Assembly: GCA_963565915.1 (NCBI GenBank) | Contig: OY751489.1 | Location: forward strand, 744,001-808,000 | Direction of reading: 5' to 3' | Origin: Entoloma clypeatum | Lineage: Eukaryota > Basidiomycota > Agaricomycetes > Agaricales > Entolomataceae | Length of the DNA stretch: 64,000 nucleotides | Shown: piece by piece, positions 53,841 through 64,000 of the stretch | Numbering within the stretch: the stretch's first letter is position 1 | How the letters are laid out: the number at the start of each line of letters is the position of its first letter | Program-made: the position numbers and the translations under genes | Notes under the pieces: generated by a model | Told to the model about the DNA's origin: nothing | Database searches by the model: none | What the model saw: the letters and a program-made list of their open reading frames with translations, nothing else

Positions 53841-55356
53841 CCGAGCTACAGAGTTGTTCACCCCTGTTCTCTGCGCCACAGTCATAATGGACATTGAACA
53901 GTTGCACTCCGACATCCTCTGTTCACTCCCATCCGACCCAATCTATGCCGACCATCTCAAGGAGTCCAAGCCGCACTGGTCCGTAGACTCCAACGGTTTC
54001 CTCCATCATAGTGGTTGCATTTATGTCCCCGACTCTGATAACCTCCGGCTCTGCACCCTCCGCAACAAGTACAACCATATTCTCTCTGGACACCCTGGAC
54101 AGAACAAGACAGTTAGTCTCATTCAATGAGATTATACTTGGCCTGGTGTTTGAGACTTTGTCAAAAAGTACTGCAAATCCTGCACCACTTGCATGCGCTC
54201 TAAACCTCAACGCCACAAGCCCTATGGTATGCTGAAGCAACTCCCAGTTCTGAACCTTTCATGGAACTCCATATCCATGGACTTCATCAAGACACTTCCG
54301 ACCTCCGGCAGTTTTGACGCAATCCTTGTTATTGTTGACCCAATGACAAAACAAAGCATTTTTGTTCCGACTACGATCCACTGCACCTCCGAAGATCTAG
54401 CCACCTTGTTCATCCTGCATGTGTTCTCCAAGCATGGAGTACCGGAACATGTCACCTCCGACCGGGGCCCGGAGTTCATCTCCCGTTTTTTCTGCTCCCT
54501 CGGAAAAGCCCTCAACATGACTCTGCACTTCACCTCTGGCTACCATCCAGAAGGCGACGGTCAAACCGAACATACCAACCAAACCTTGGAACAGTACCTC
54601 CGCATCTTCTGCAACTATCAGCAGGACAACTGGTCCGAGCTACTTCCGCTTGCAGAGTTTGCGTACAACAATGCTCCGAGTGCTATGACCGGGATCTCGC
54701 CCTTCTTCGCCAATAAAGGTTATCATCCAAACCTCTCTGTCCATCCGGAGTGTGACCTCGCATCTGCCCATGCCTGACAATTTGTCCTAGACCTGGGCGA
54801 GCTTCACCAAGAGCTCAAATCTACAATCCTAGAAGCTCAACGACGTTATCAAGGCCCTGCCGATCTCTGGCGTGCTCCGCCCCCTCCGCTCGAAGTAGGA
54901 CAGCAAGCTTTTGTGAAGGCTAAGTTTTTCCGCACTACACAACCCTCCAAAAAGCTGTCTGAAAAGTACCTTGGCCCCTTTGACATCCTTGCCAGGAATG
55001 GTACACACTCTTACACCCTCCAACTTCCGGACACCATATGCGGTGTTCACCCCGTTTTCCACATCTCCATGCTGGAGCCATCTGTTCCAAACGACATTCC
55101 GAACCGGACAGTAACTCCGCCTCCTCCAATCGACGTTGAAGGAGAAGTGGAATACAAAAACGCCAAAATCCTTGACACCAAACTGGATCGGCGGCGTTCT
55201 TGCAAACTGCTCTATCTAGTCCGTTGGCTAGGCTATGAAGGAACTGATGAGGAACAGTCCTGGCTACCCACCATGGAACTTGAATATGCGACGGACTTAG
55301 TCGCGGACTTCCACTCTGCGTATCTGGAGAAACCGGGTCCCTTATCATGCCTATAG
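53841..55356 (+). pseudogene. G3b integrase and chromodomain
   Basis: Resumes G3b after G1c. N-terminal part MDIEQLHSDILCSLPSDPIY, zinc domain (NKYNHILSGHPGQNK ... CKSCTTC) with TGA at 54127 and 54151 (both where Arg is expected), core SMDFIKTLP, VTSDRGPEF, and DGQTEHTNQ with the catalytic Glu kept, TGA 54775, then KKLSEKYLGPFDIL and the chromodomain (YKNAKILDTKLDRRRSCKLL, YLVRWLGYEGTDEEQSW) ending at TAG 55354-55356. Confidence 0.9.
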
Positions 55357-55425
55357 AACCCCGCAAGACATTCATATTGCAAAAAATAAAAAATAATAAT
55401 AATAATAAATTAGAGGGGGGAGGGG

Positions 55426-56356
55426 CTACTGGGTTTTGGCCTTCTTGGCCGGCGGACCATCATCCTCCGACTCATCCTCCGGTTCTCCCTCCGCCTCCTC
55501 TTTCTCCGCTTGCAGTTCCGCAAGCTCCCCATCCGCCAACCCCTCGTCCTCCCCCTCGTCCTTTTCCTTGTCCTCTTCCTCTCCTTCTTCCTCTTCTCCA
55601 TCCTCCGGCTCCGACTCCGGAGCCACCGCCTCCAGCAGGAAGTTCTGGTAGGCGAGGTGGTTGTTCATAATTTGAAGCTGCCAGAGCAGCATCCAACCAA
55701 CCCTCGCTGACTGCTCCTCCCTCTCTTCCAGAGCCTCCCGGAGCCCCTGGAGCTCCTCCGCGACCCCTGCGCCGCAGCAGTTTTTCGCCCTGCTTGGGCC
55801 CGCAACCTCCGCAATGGCTTCCTCTGTCTTTCCCCGCTTCCGCTTCACCCGCATCTCACCGGCCCTCAGACAAACCCATTTGCCATCTTTGCACCGCTGG
55901 CACGCGGTGCCCTTCCCCTGCCTAAGGAGATTGTCAGTAAGAAAAAGATGGAAAAGCGGGTACTCACAGTGCCCACTTGCATTCCACCTTGGCCTGCGCA
56001 CAGGCCTGACACGCCTCCCCCCAGACCTCCGACTCCTCCACTCCGCTCTCCGCCCTCTGTTTTCCCATCTTCTTCGCCCTCTTCTTCTCTGCCTCTGCCT
56101 CTGCCTTTGCCTCTGCCTCTGCCCTCTTCTTTGCCTCTGCCTCCCTCACCCTCCTCTCGGCCTCCGCCTTCTTCCTTGCCTCCGCCTCCTCCTTCTCCTT
56201 GCGTATCTGCGCCAGACGGCACAGGAGCTCCTCTTCAGAGTCGTCGAGGTTGGCGCTGGAGCACACGGGTTGTGTGTTCAGGTCTTGGGGCATGATGGTG
56301 GTAACTGGAAGAAAACCCTTGGGCTGCTCATGTCTGTTAAATAACTGAGACCACAT
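55426..56356 (-). CDS. Zn2Cys6-type protein gene carried antisense in G3b
   Basis: Second copy of the gene at 38466-39396: exons 56356-55968 and 55921-55426, same 46-nt intron (55967-55922) inside the zinc cluster, same 295-codon frame. CX2CX6CX10CX2CX6C is intact, as are the coiled coil, acidic tail and final PAKKAKTQ. While pol of the host element has several stops, this frame has none in either copy, and the few base differences seen (for example one changing Trp to Arg in another frame) leave it open. Position is identical: between the pol stop and the polypurine tract, opposite strand. Confidence 0.72.
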
Positions 56357-56402
56357 GACCTTGTTTATTTTCTCACGGGTGTCAGACCTAAGAGGGGAAT
56401 AC

Positions 56403-56899
56403 TGTTATATCCATTTCCAAATCTCCAATCCACTTGGATTGTCCTCCGACATTCTGGACATCTGTTACCTCCACATCTCTGCATGTTGCCATTGTGCATT
56501 TCATATTCATAACTCCATGCCTTTATGCATTTCATATTCATATTCCCGTTTACTTATGCATCGCCTTTTCTGCATGGTCTGTTGACCGACATCTCTGATG
56601 TTCGTTACAGTCGCTGGCAACTTATGCCACAACTCTGGACCTACTCCGACCATCTCCGTAAAGTAATCACATTTAGATATTTAAGCTCGTACCATACCTG
56701 TAGTTCCTCAGTTCAAATATCAACAAAGTTCACTCCTCTACTCCCCATTCATGCCAGAGATCCTCACTGTGGTACAATACGCCGACGACATCCTCATCTA
56801 CTGCTCTTCCTCCATTGTTACCCTTCGACAAGCTCAGTACTGTGTCCAAGTCACAACTCCAATGTCGTCCGACCACTTCCACGTCAACGTGTCTCTCAC
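56403..56899 (+). repeat. G3b 3' LTR, truncated
   Basis: Matches the first ~500 of 711 bp of the G3 LTR (TGTTATATCC start, preceded by AGAGGGGAATAC). Cut at 56899 where an inverted LTR starts. Confidence 0.85.
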
Positions 56900-57408
56900 T
56901 GTTAAGTAGGTGAAACGTCAGAGCTTCGTCGGAGTCTGTTGGAGGTCGGACATAGGACTGAGACCGGAGCGGAACTCTGGAAATGTGGAGGAACGACGAA
57001 GGGGGGGGACGTGGCTTCAATGTATGTGTTGCGCCGCTGTTTGTTGGATAAGGTGTCCCAATTTCAGGAGGTCGGAGGAGAGGTCGGAGGTGCGGAGGTC
57101 CTTGGAGAGATCTCGGTGAGAGACACGTTGACATCGAAGTGGTCGGACGACGTCGGAGTTGTGACTTGGACACAGTACTGAGCTCGTCAAAGGGTAACGA
57201 TGGAGGAGGAGCAGAAGATGATGATGTCGTTGGTGTATTGTACCACAGTGAGGATCTCTGGCATGAACGGGGAGTAGAGGAGTGAACTTTGTTGATATTC
57301 GAACTGACGAACTACAGGTATGGTACAAGCTTAAATATCTAAATGTGATTACTTTATGGAGATGTGCAGAAAAGGCGATGCATAAGTAAATGGGAATATG
57401 AATATGAC
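56900..57408 (-). repeat. second G3 LTR in inverted orientation
   Basis: Starts TGTTAAGTAGGTG on plus, the reverse complement of the LTR end, and runs back through the LTR to about the ATATTCATATT region, with an internal loss of about 75 bp near 57363. Together with 56403-56899 it forms a large fold-back. The far end is cut where the LINE begins. Confidence 0.82.
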
Positions 57409-57549
57409 ACCGCTTCTTGACTTGTTACCACGACATGCACAGCCACATCCTGGTCGCAATCTCTCTCGTTGTTGAGCCCCCCCGCTCCATCGTACCATCT
57501 GATCCTCTTGCTATCGCTCTCCTAGGCGAAACACTCGACTCACTGCAAC

Positions 57550-59727
57550 ATGGCTCCAAAGCCGATCCCCAGATCGGCCGCGATCCCCTCCGACAACCCG
57601 AGACCTCCTCCTCAAACGAGGCCGTCCACATCTCAGAAAGCTGACTGGTCTGCAACCCCCACTGTTCCTGTGGGAGCCTCTGCAACGACAGGTCCCTACT
57701 CCACTGCTTCCACGGTAGCCGCCATGGATGCTGCCGCACTGACATCTGCCCTTGCTCCTGTCGGCCCCCCTGGCAGCCGATACAAGAAAAAGGCGCCCTC
57801 CGCTCGTCCCTCCTCACCCCAGGACAGCAACATCTCTATGGGATCCGCTGGGTCTGTTACCCCTCGCCCTGCATCCCCCACCTCAGACGACTCCGATAGC
57901 TCGGAACGCCCTCCCCCCCCTGCCCCTGCCGCTCGCATTGATGTTCCCATGACCGTCGACGCCCCCAGCATGCCGGCAACCCTAGGCTACAACAGCGAAC
58001 TTGCAGGTCCCTGCATGTTGCAAGGTTCCGCGGACACGTTGTCGTCCGACTTCAACGCCGCCCTCGCTTCTGTTGCCTCCGTACAAGATTTGGTCACCTG
58101 GACCGCATCTCAACACCGGTCAGTTGACCAATCCACTGCAGACCAGCTCTGCACCGCTACAGCCTCCCTCATCCACACACTTGCGGATGTCGGAGCGCTC
58201 ACCGAATATGCCAAAGGGGATGACCCCTCCGGTGTTCGTCTCACTGGACTGGGCGTCTTAATCGATCGCCTCGTCAAGATCCCTGGGGTGTCGGCATTCA
58301 CGTCAGCCCCCAAAAACATCGTCGCGGCGAAGGACCCCAAACCTCCGCCGCCCCAGAAGAAGCTACCTTCTTTCAAGAAGACAGCTAAACCCACACCCCG
58401 CATGTCTGCGTCAGCTGGAGCGTCCGGCCGCCTCGCTCGCGAGAAGGCCAAGCTCCTATCCCGCCCTGTCCCCCTGCCCCCGGCGAAGCGACAACCCTCC
58501 GGCCTTGCAGGCTCAGCGTGGGCTCCCCTGCCTGCCGTTGTAGCTGCAGCCCAACCCTGGTCCACTGCGTCGAGAAAATGCAAATCCGCTGCGGAGTCGC
58601 AGCAGGAAACCTTGGTCGCCATGGCCAAGACGTTCCCTGCCACTACCACCATTGCCCTACAGCAAGCCACGGCTGCTATTAGGCCCACCTCTCCTTCCGC
58701 TTCCCAGGCCCGCCGAAAGAAGCAGAAGCGATTCACCACGTCAGGACGGTCTCGCAAATCCGTCTCCGTTTACACCTCCCCCCCCTTTCCCTGGGCGGTG
58801 GAGATTATCTTCACCCAGATCAATGGTCATCTGGGCAACGCAAAGAGGACGATCCGTGTCACTTCTGTTGAGTCAAACCGGGGGGGCCTCTCCCTGGCGA
58901 CCGACGAAGTCCCCGACGAGGACAACCTCAAAGTCTTCAAAGCCCTTTTCGAGTCCAAGCTTGCCGCTAGCGCTCACTCAGCCCCCGACACCGACCTTCG
59001 AGTTGAGGTACCCACCTCTAAATCGAGTCTCAAAACCTGCGACTTCCCGTACTACGGGCTCACCCCGCAACGTGACCCGAAATCCGGCCGCCTCGTTCCC
59101 CTCTTGGAGAGCCAGGTCGCCGACATAATGTTGTCTGCTCCCTTTGCCCGTGAGTTCTCCTACTACGAGAACTCGAAGCCCCGCCTCGCCAGAAACTCCC
59201 CGTAGTCTAGCACCGGGACCATCTGGTTCGACATCGAAGACTCCAAAGGGGGTCTTGTTCTCAAGAACCTAGCCGGAAAGGCCTTCATGTATGGACCCTA
59301 CCGACTCGTCCTGAACCCCGCCAAGAAGCACGTTGGAGTGCCTCAATGCAACCGCTGCTGGCGATTTGGCCATCCGTCTAACGCTCGGATCTGCCCTATC
59401 TGCGGTGAACCCCACACCGTCGAATTCCATCGAGCCCTCGCCTCCTGCTGCCACGGGAACGCCAAGGCAAACCCCCCAGTCCTCCCCACCCCTGATGGCA
59501 AGGACTGCGAACATGCAGGACGCTGCATCAACTGCAAAGGTAGCCACCGCGCAGACGATCGCGTATGCAAGTACTGGAAAAGCCGGTTCAACCCTGATTG
59601 GATCTGGCGCCGTTATCAAGAAGCAAATGTAAGTGCGGACTTCACCCACTTCTTTGAGTCTAATCCTACTCCTCGTCCAGCTGACCGAGACAATCGCCGC
59701 ATTCAATTAGACATAGTAGTATGTTAA
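57550..59727 (+). pseudogene. LINE ORF1, RNA-binding gag-like protein (one internal stop)
   Basis: Frame from ATG 57550: Pro/Ser/Ala-rich N-terminus (residues 1-200), a helical middle, a basic region (KKQKRFTTSGRSRKSVSVYT), an RRM-like part (WAVEIIFTQINGHLGNAKRT ... DFPYYGLTP) and three cysteine boxes: CNRCWRFGHPSNARIC, CPICGEPHTVEFH and CINCKGSHRADDRVC. TAG 59203-59205 lies between NSP and SSTGTIWF in an otherwise open frame and probably replaces CAG. It ends at TAA 59725-59727, overlapping the ORF2 start. ORF1 coats LINE RNA in the target-primed cycle. Confidence 0.85.
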
Positions 59728-62700
59728 GTACAACTATGAATAAACATGAGGGTTTGCGTATCCGCTCCCAGAACGTGTACCGAAAGAGCGTTCTCCTGTC
59801 AACAATGTTAGAGCAACATAAAGATAACCTTGACATCATTTTCATGCAAGAGCCCCCATGGGCTACCATAAGACATGTTGCCTCCATGACAAGTAAAGAC
59901 GGCGAGCCCCTTGTGGGTCCGCCGAACCACCCAGACTGGATGTGCCTCCACCACTCAGAACCTGTCCTCAACCCATCCAATATAGATGAGGATCTTCGAC
60001 CCCGCGCCATTGTTTACGTGCATAGGCGGCGTACTGCCATGAAACCTAAACTTTGCTCAGACATCATCCGTCATCGAGATGTCAACCTAATTTCGCTGTC
60101 TGTCCCCGAGGGCCAGATCAACCTAATTAATGCTTACTCGGATTCGCAGGGCACGGCCATTCGCATCCTTGCCACCCTTGGAACATCCCTTCCTCCCATT
60201 CGGTATCTAGGCGGCGATTTTAATTGCCCCTCGCTGCTATGGGATCCTGAAGTGATGCGCCACAACCACAATGCATCTCTCCTTTCAGACTTCGCATTCA
60301 CTCATGGTCTTGTTCATCATAGGACTGGGTTTACCCATTTCCCTAAGAACAACAATACCCCGTCCATCATTGACCTGGTCTTCCTCCCTAACATGGACAA
60401 AGACTCGGTCATTAAACTTGGGAGCCCAGATGAGTCGGACCACCGTTCGATTATCACCCTCCTCAGATCCCCCCTCATTAACGCGAAGGAACGCTACCGT
60501 ATAGTACCAGACTCAGAGGAGGAAACTCACTTCCTGTCGGCACTCACAGAATCCATTGCCTCCATCCCTATCCCGGTTACAACCACTAGGGAGGACATCA
60601 CTAGCATTACCCAGAAGGTACAGGAGCTCATCCTGGCTGAGTGGACCGAATTCTCTGGCTCTCCCTGGGACTCGTTCCGGTCGAAGGGCTGGTGGGATAA
60701 GGACTGTAAAGCCGGGTGGCGCACCTATTCCAACTCGGGCAAGACAGACCAAGACTGGCGCGACATGCATAAAATCATCCGCACCGCCAAACGAAACTTC
60801 TTTGACAAGAAAATCGACGAAGTCTCCAACAAAAACAAGCGTCCTTGGGACCTTACCTCCTGGGTTGGCCCACGAAAGAATGCCTCTCCCGAGGCCATTA
60901 TTTTCGATGGCGAGACCTGCTCCACGACCGCTGAGACCTGTGAGGCATTTCATAAGTCTTTTCAGTCTGCCGAAGCGCGCCCTGTCAACCCCGATAGGCT
61001 GCGCAGTGCTCTCGAACCTCAGCCCAAAAGGGCTTGGGTTCCATTCACATCGCAAGAGGTCCTCCAGGCCCTGGCCGGCTGCTCCAGCCAGTCGGCCCCT
61101 GGCCCCGACCATCTTACATGGTCCCATCTCAAGTGTCTGATCACACATGAGCATATCTTGAAGTTGTTCGTCTGAATCCTGAACGCTTGCCTCTCGGCAG
61201 GGTTCTGGCCCGACGCATTCAAAATCTCAACAACCGTCATTATCCCTAAACCGAATAAGCCGGCGTATGATGTTCCCAAAGCGTTTCGCCCCATCGTGCT
61301 CCTAAACACCCTGGGCAAACTATTTGAGAAAGCTATCGCTAACAGACTGCAATGGGAACTCGCCCGCTATGGTCTGCTACACCCAGGACAATTCGGAGGG
61401 GTTCGCCAGAACTCCACCGAAGATGCCGGACAATTCCTCACCCACCTCATTCGTGCGGGGTGGTCAAGGAAACTCAAGACTAGTGTCGTAGCCATTGACT
61501 TGGCACAATACTTTCCCTCTCTAAACCACTCGGTTATCGCGCTCATACTGGATAGGATGGGGTTCCCCGACACTGTCGTGGACTTCTTCTCCAACTACCT
61601 AGTAGGGAGGCAGACTCAATACGCCTGGGAGGACGACCTCTCAGACCTTTTCTCTGTGGACATAGGCATAGGTCAGGGCTCTGCCCTTTCCCCCGTGCTA
61701 TCGTCCATATACCTCGCCCCGCTAATGTACGTGTTTCACGCCGAACATTCGCAGGCTAGCCTCATCTCCTACGTAGATGACGGGACCATCATAGTCCAGT
61801 CCGAGACGTGGAAGGAAAACCTCGCCAAACTAAAAAAGGCATACAAATGTCTGTTCAAACTGACTACAGCCCTTGGGCTTGTTCTCGAACATTCTAAATC
61901 GGAGGCATTCCATTTTTCCAGGAAGAATGGCGACGACGACCCCCCGGTTGACCTAGGATATGCGCCCTTCACAGGCGACACCCCTCTTGTCCCCAAGACC
62001 TTCTGGAGGTACTTGGGGTTCTTCTTTGATCGAAAGCTACTCTTCACTGAGCACGCCAAACGATACGCCACTAAGGCTTTCTCTGCAACGGGAGCCTTAC
62101 TCTCACTGGGAAACTCAGTCCGAGGCCTTACGCCCAAACACAAGCACACCCTATACCGATCGTGTATTCTACCGATCGCTCTATATGGTGCCAATCTATG
62201 GAACTTCGACGGCGCCCGTAATAAGGGCGTCATCAAGTCTATCTCCAGAGTCCAGAGGCGTGCAGCCCTTTGGATCCTGGGCGCCTTCTGTACCACCCCC
62301 ACAGGGGCGGTCGAATCCCTTGCCGGCCTGCCCCCGGTGCATTTGCACCTAAAAAGGCTCTCCTGCAGAAACCGTGTCCGTATGCACTCCCTTGCACCAC
62401 GACACATGACTGTCATGGTCTGCGATGAGGAAGACCCCTCAAAGCGACCATGGTACTCCCCAGAATTTATGTACAACCTCAAATCCCCCCTCATTGATAT
62501 CTGGGCATACCGTGCAAACGTGTCTGTCCCCCTATCACCCTTCAACAACTACAACGAGCCAGGGAAACGCGTCCTAGATCGCTTCCCTGACCGTATCATC
62601 CACGACATCACCCTTATCCGTGGCAAAACCGCTAAGGAGCGAGCCGAAGCCAGGAAGCTGCGCCTCATCACCCTTAACAAGGTGTTTGATGCCAACATCT

Positions 62701-63722
62701 GCTCTAACAAATCCGCTGTCATTGTCACCGACGCGGCTGTTCCCTCCCTCGTGTCGGGCCATCAAGCTGTTGCAGCTTGGGAAACCTGGCACATGGGGTA
62801 CTCCATCAATAAAGACTGGCCGGCTGGTGGCCTCGCAGTCTCTGACGACACTGAAACTCTAGCAATAGGACACGGGTTCTCCAACCTGGTCACTCTGCTA
62901 GGGGGACTCTCTCAACTGGAAGAAATCCACATCTTCACCAACTCTGTTAATGCCATTCGGCGGGCCACAGACCCCGACCTCCACTCCTCGCAGGCAATTG
63001 TGCTCGCTATCATCAGTAACCTGGTTCCTTGGTTTGAGGAACCAGGCCTGAAATCCAAGGTCTTCTTCCACCATGTCCCTGACTGCTCGGACCATGGCTT
63101 CGAACCCCACCGTGCAGTGCACGACTTTGCCTCCTTGATTCACATCGAGTGTGGTGAATCGGCCTCCAGATCCCTCGACTTCAACACGAAGCAATTCACA
63201 GACGACATGCTAGGCAACTGGAACAACCTGTACCAGTCCCCCAAGTATGTTGGCCATCACTACCAATTCCCGAGGTCGTGCGTTAGATGCCAAGACCACG
63301 CTCGGGCCAAAAGAATGAAACCGTCCCACCTCAAGGGCAGTACATGGCTTAAGGATGTGGGTCACTCCCAATCCCTCACGGCTCAAATGGTTCGCGGCCT
63401 CACCAGTCACGCCCCAATTGGCCACTATAGACATAGGTTCAATATTGGCGACAAGACCGAACAATGCGACTGTGGAACAGGGTCCGTCGAGGACTTCGCC
63501 CACGTACTATACAAATGTCTGCACCACCCCACGAGGCCCCCAGACATGCCTATCTTCTCGAGGAACACTCCCACCTGGGACAACTTCGGGAAATTCATCA
63601 TGGAAAACCCAGGGGCGTTTGCCTTCAGGGATCGTCCAATGCCCAACACAACCGTTGGCAGTAATCGCGTGGTAGCGCGCTGGGTACAAAGGGGTGCAGC
63701 CCCCTCTGGCAAGCGAACGTGA
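59721..63722 (+). pseudogene. LINE ORF2: endonuclease, reverse transcriptase, RNase H-like (one internal stop)
   Basis: Frame from ATG 59721. APE-type endonuclease with IIFMQEPPW, YLGGDFNCPSLLWDP and DESDHRSI; RT with FRPIVLLNTLGKLFEKAIAN, GFRQN-like GGVRQNSTEDA, AIDLAQYFPSLNH, GIGQGSALSPVLS and catalytic LISYVDDGTII; then an RNase H-like segment (IVTDAAVPSL; IHIFTNSVNAI where Asp is usual), and near the end CDCGTGSVEDFAHVLYKC, a zinc-type motif. TGA 61173-61175 (LKLFV/TGA/ILNACLSAGFWP, Trp or Arg expected) is the only stop in 1333 codons. The ATG lies in the last codons of ORF1 (ATGTTAA overlap), suggesting translation by stop-restart. Confidence 0.88.
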
Positions 63723-64000
63723 TCGAAGGATAAGAACCGCACAGGCACTTCTTTGGTGGGTAGGGCGCAGACACCCCCCAGCGCCGCTAACGGCCAACCT
63801 CACAAGGTTGGAGTGCTCTTGTATCGCGCGGCCGAATATTCGGGTGCGCATACTAACACGTTTGTTTATAACAGACTCCCCCGTCCTGGCGCGAGGACTC
63901 AACAGCTCAACAGAGCTTTGCGCCGCTTGTTCTTCTTGCATATGTAGGTCCTCGGACCGATGTAGTTTACTCTATGTCAAGCGGACTGTACCCCTAGTAT
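63723..64000 (+). other. LINE 3' untranslated region, incomplete
   Basis: GC-rich sequence after the ORF2 stop. No poly(A) or tandem tail is seen before the window edge. Confidence 0.5.

Larger units (their letters stand above)
45782..57408 (+). mobile_element. G3b, Ty3/gypsy chromovirus with antisense Zn2Cys6 gene and nested G1c
   Basis: Plus-strand: protease end, RT, RNase H (45782-47635), nested G1c (47636-53840), integrase (from 53841), chromodomain (to 55356), antisense Zn2Cys6 gene (56356-55426), polypurine AGAGGGGAA and 3' LTR from 56403, which is cut at 56899 by a second G3 LTR in inverted orientation. Gag and 5' LTR are missing. Stops are at the same places as in G3a. Confidence 0.88.
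57409..64000 (+). mobile_element. Tad-like non-LTR retrotransposon (LINE), 3' end outside the window
   Basis: Plus-strand element with a short 5' leader (57409-57549), ORF1 with zinc knuckles (57550-59727), ORF2 with endonuclease, RT, an RNase H-like region and a C-terminal zinc motif (59721-63722), and 3' sequence continuing past the edge. The order ORF1 - EN - RT - RH fits the Tad1/I-related LINEs common in fungi. Each ORF carries a single in-frame stop, so the copy is young but probably dead. Confidence 0.9.

Noticed and set aside
56767..56905. A YADD-like reading (VVQYADDILIYC) in the G3b 3' LTR, reminiscent of a LINE reverse transcriptase
   Set aside because: It lies inside the LTR, the same stretch in G3a and the inverted copy reads YADN or YTND with stops, and no other RT motif is nearby. 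Probably chance or an old captured fragment.
37709..57408. A simple large inverted segmental duplication with G1b/G3a mirrored by G1c/G3b
   Set aside because: The midpoints of the G1 pair (~41.8 kb) and the G3 pair (~44-47 kb) differ; G1b is outside G3a while G1c is inside G3b with its own target duplication.

Overview
The window looks like a transposon graveyard from a filamentous basidiomycete, most probably an Agaricomycete (mushroom) genome. The evidence is a Plavaka-type transposase, Ty3/gypsy chromoviruses and Ty1/copia elements, a Tad-like LINE, a Zn2Cys6 (fungal binuclear cluster) gene, and short 42-70 nt introns with GTATGT/GTGAGT donors. No rRNA, tRNA, CRISPR or bacterial-type gene was seen. 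Family names used here (G1-G4, Copia-1 to -3, D1, D2) are local labels, not database names.

Layout. 1-8816: 3' end of a chromovirus (G4) whose integrase frame is split by a 1.43-kb element with terminal inverted repeats and Helitron-like ends, itself carrying the complete 5.66-kb Copia-1. 8817-21261: a small beta-trefoil (ricin-B-like) gene with five exons, an unrecognised minus-strand gene (D2), and a large Lys/Glu/Pro-rich minus-strand gene (D1) whose first exon is broken by the complete Copia-2 (15260-21037). 21262-24621: a multi-exon Plavaka transposase pseudogene divergent from D1, cut off by a truncated G1 element (24622-25984). 26185-37190: chromovirus G2 with G1b (29798-35968) nested in its gag. 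37709-42653: chromovirus G3a. 42654-45781: a junction zone of a G1 fragment, Copia-3 (two internal parts around one LTR) and a lone G1 LTR. 45782-57408: G3b with G1c (47636-53840) nested between RNase H and integrase, ending in two LTRs placed head to head. 57409-64000: a Tad-like LINE running off the right edge.

Working biology. G1 and G2 LTRs carry a TATA box about 31-33 bp before a sequence complementary (11-12 nt) to the start of the internal region, as in Tf1-type self-primed reverse transcription; the copia elements instead carry the half-tRNA-iMet type primer site. Both G3 copies carry, antisense to pol and just before the 3' LTR, an intron-containing gene for a Zn2Cys6 protein. G1 has an extra sense ORF after pol. 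Almost every element is disabled, largely by CGA-to-TGA, CAG-to-TAG or TGG-to-TGA changes, and the two G1 copies and the two G3 copies share the same stops. Catalytic losses, nested insertions with target duplications, and hybrid LTRs record a long history of insertion, mutation and recombination.
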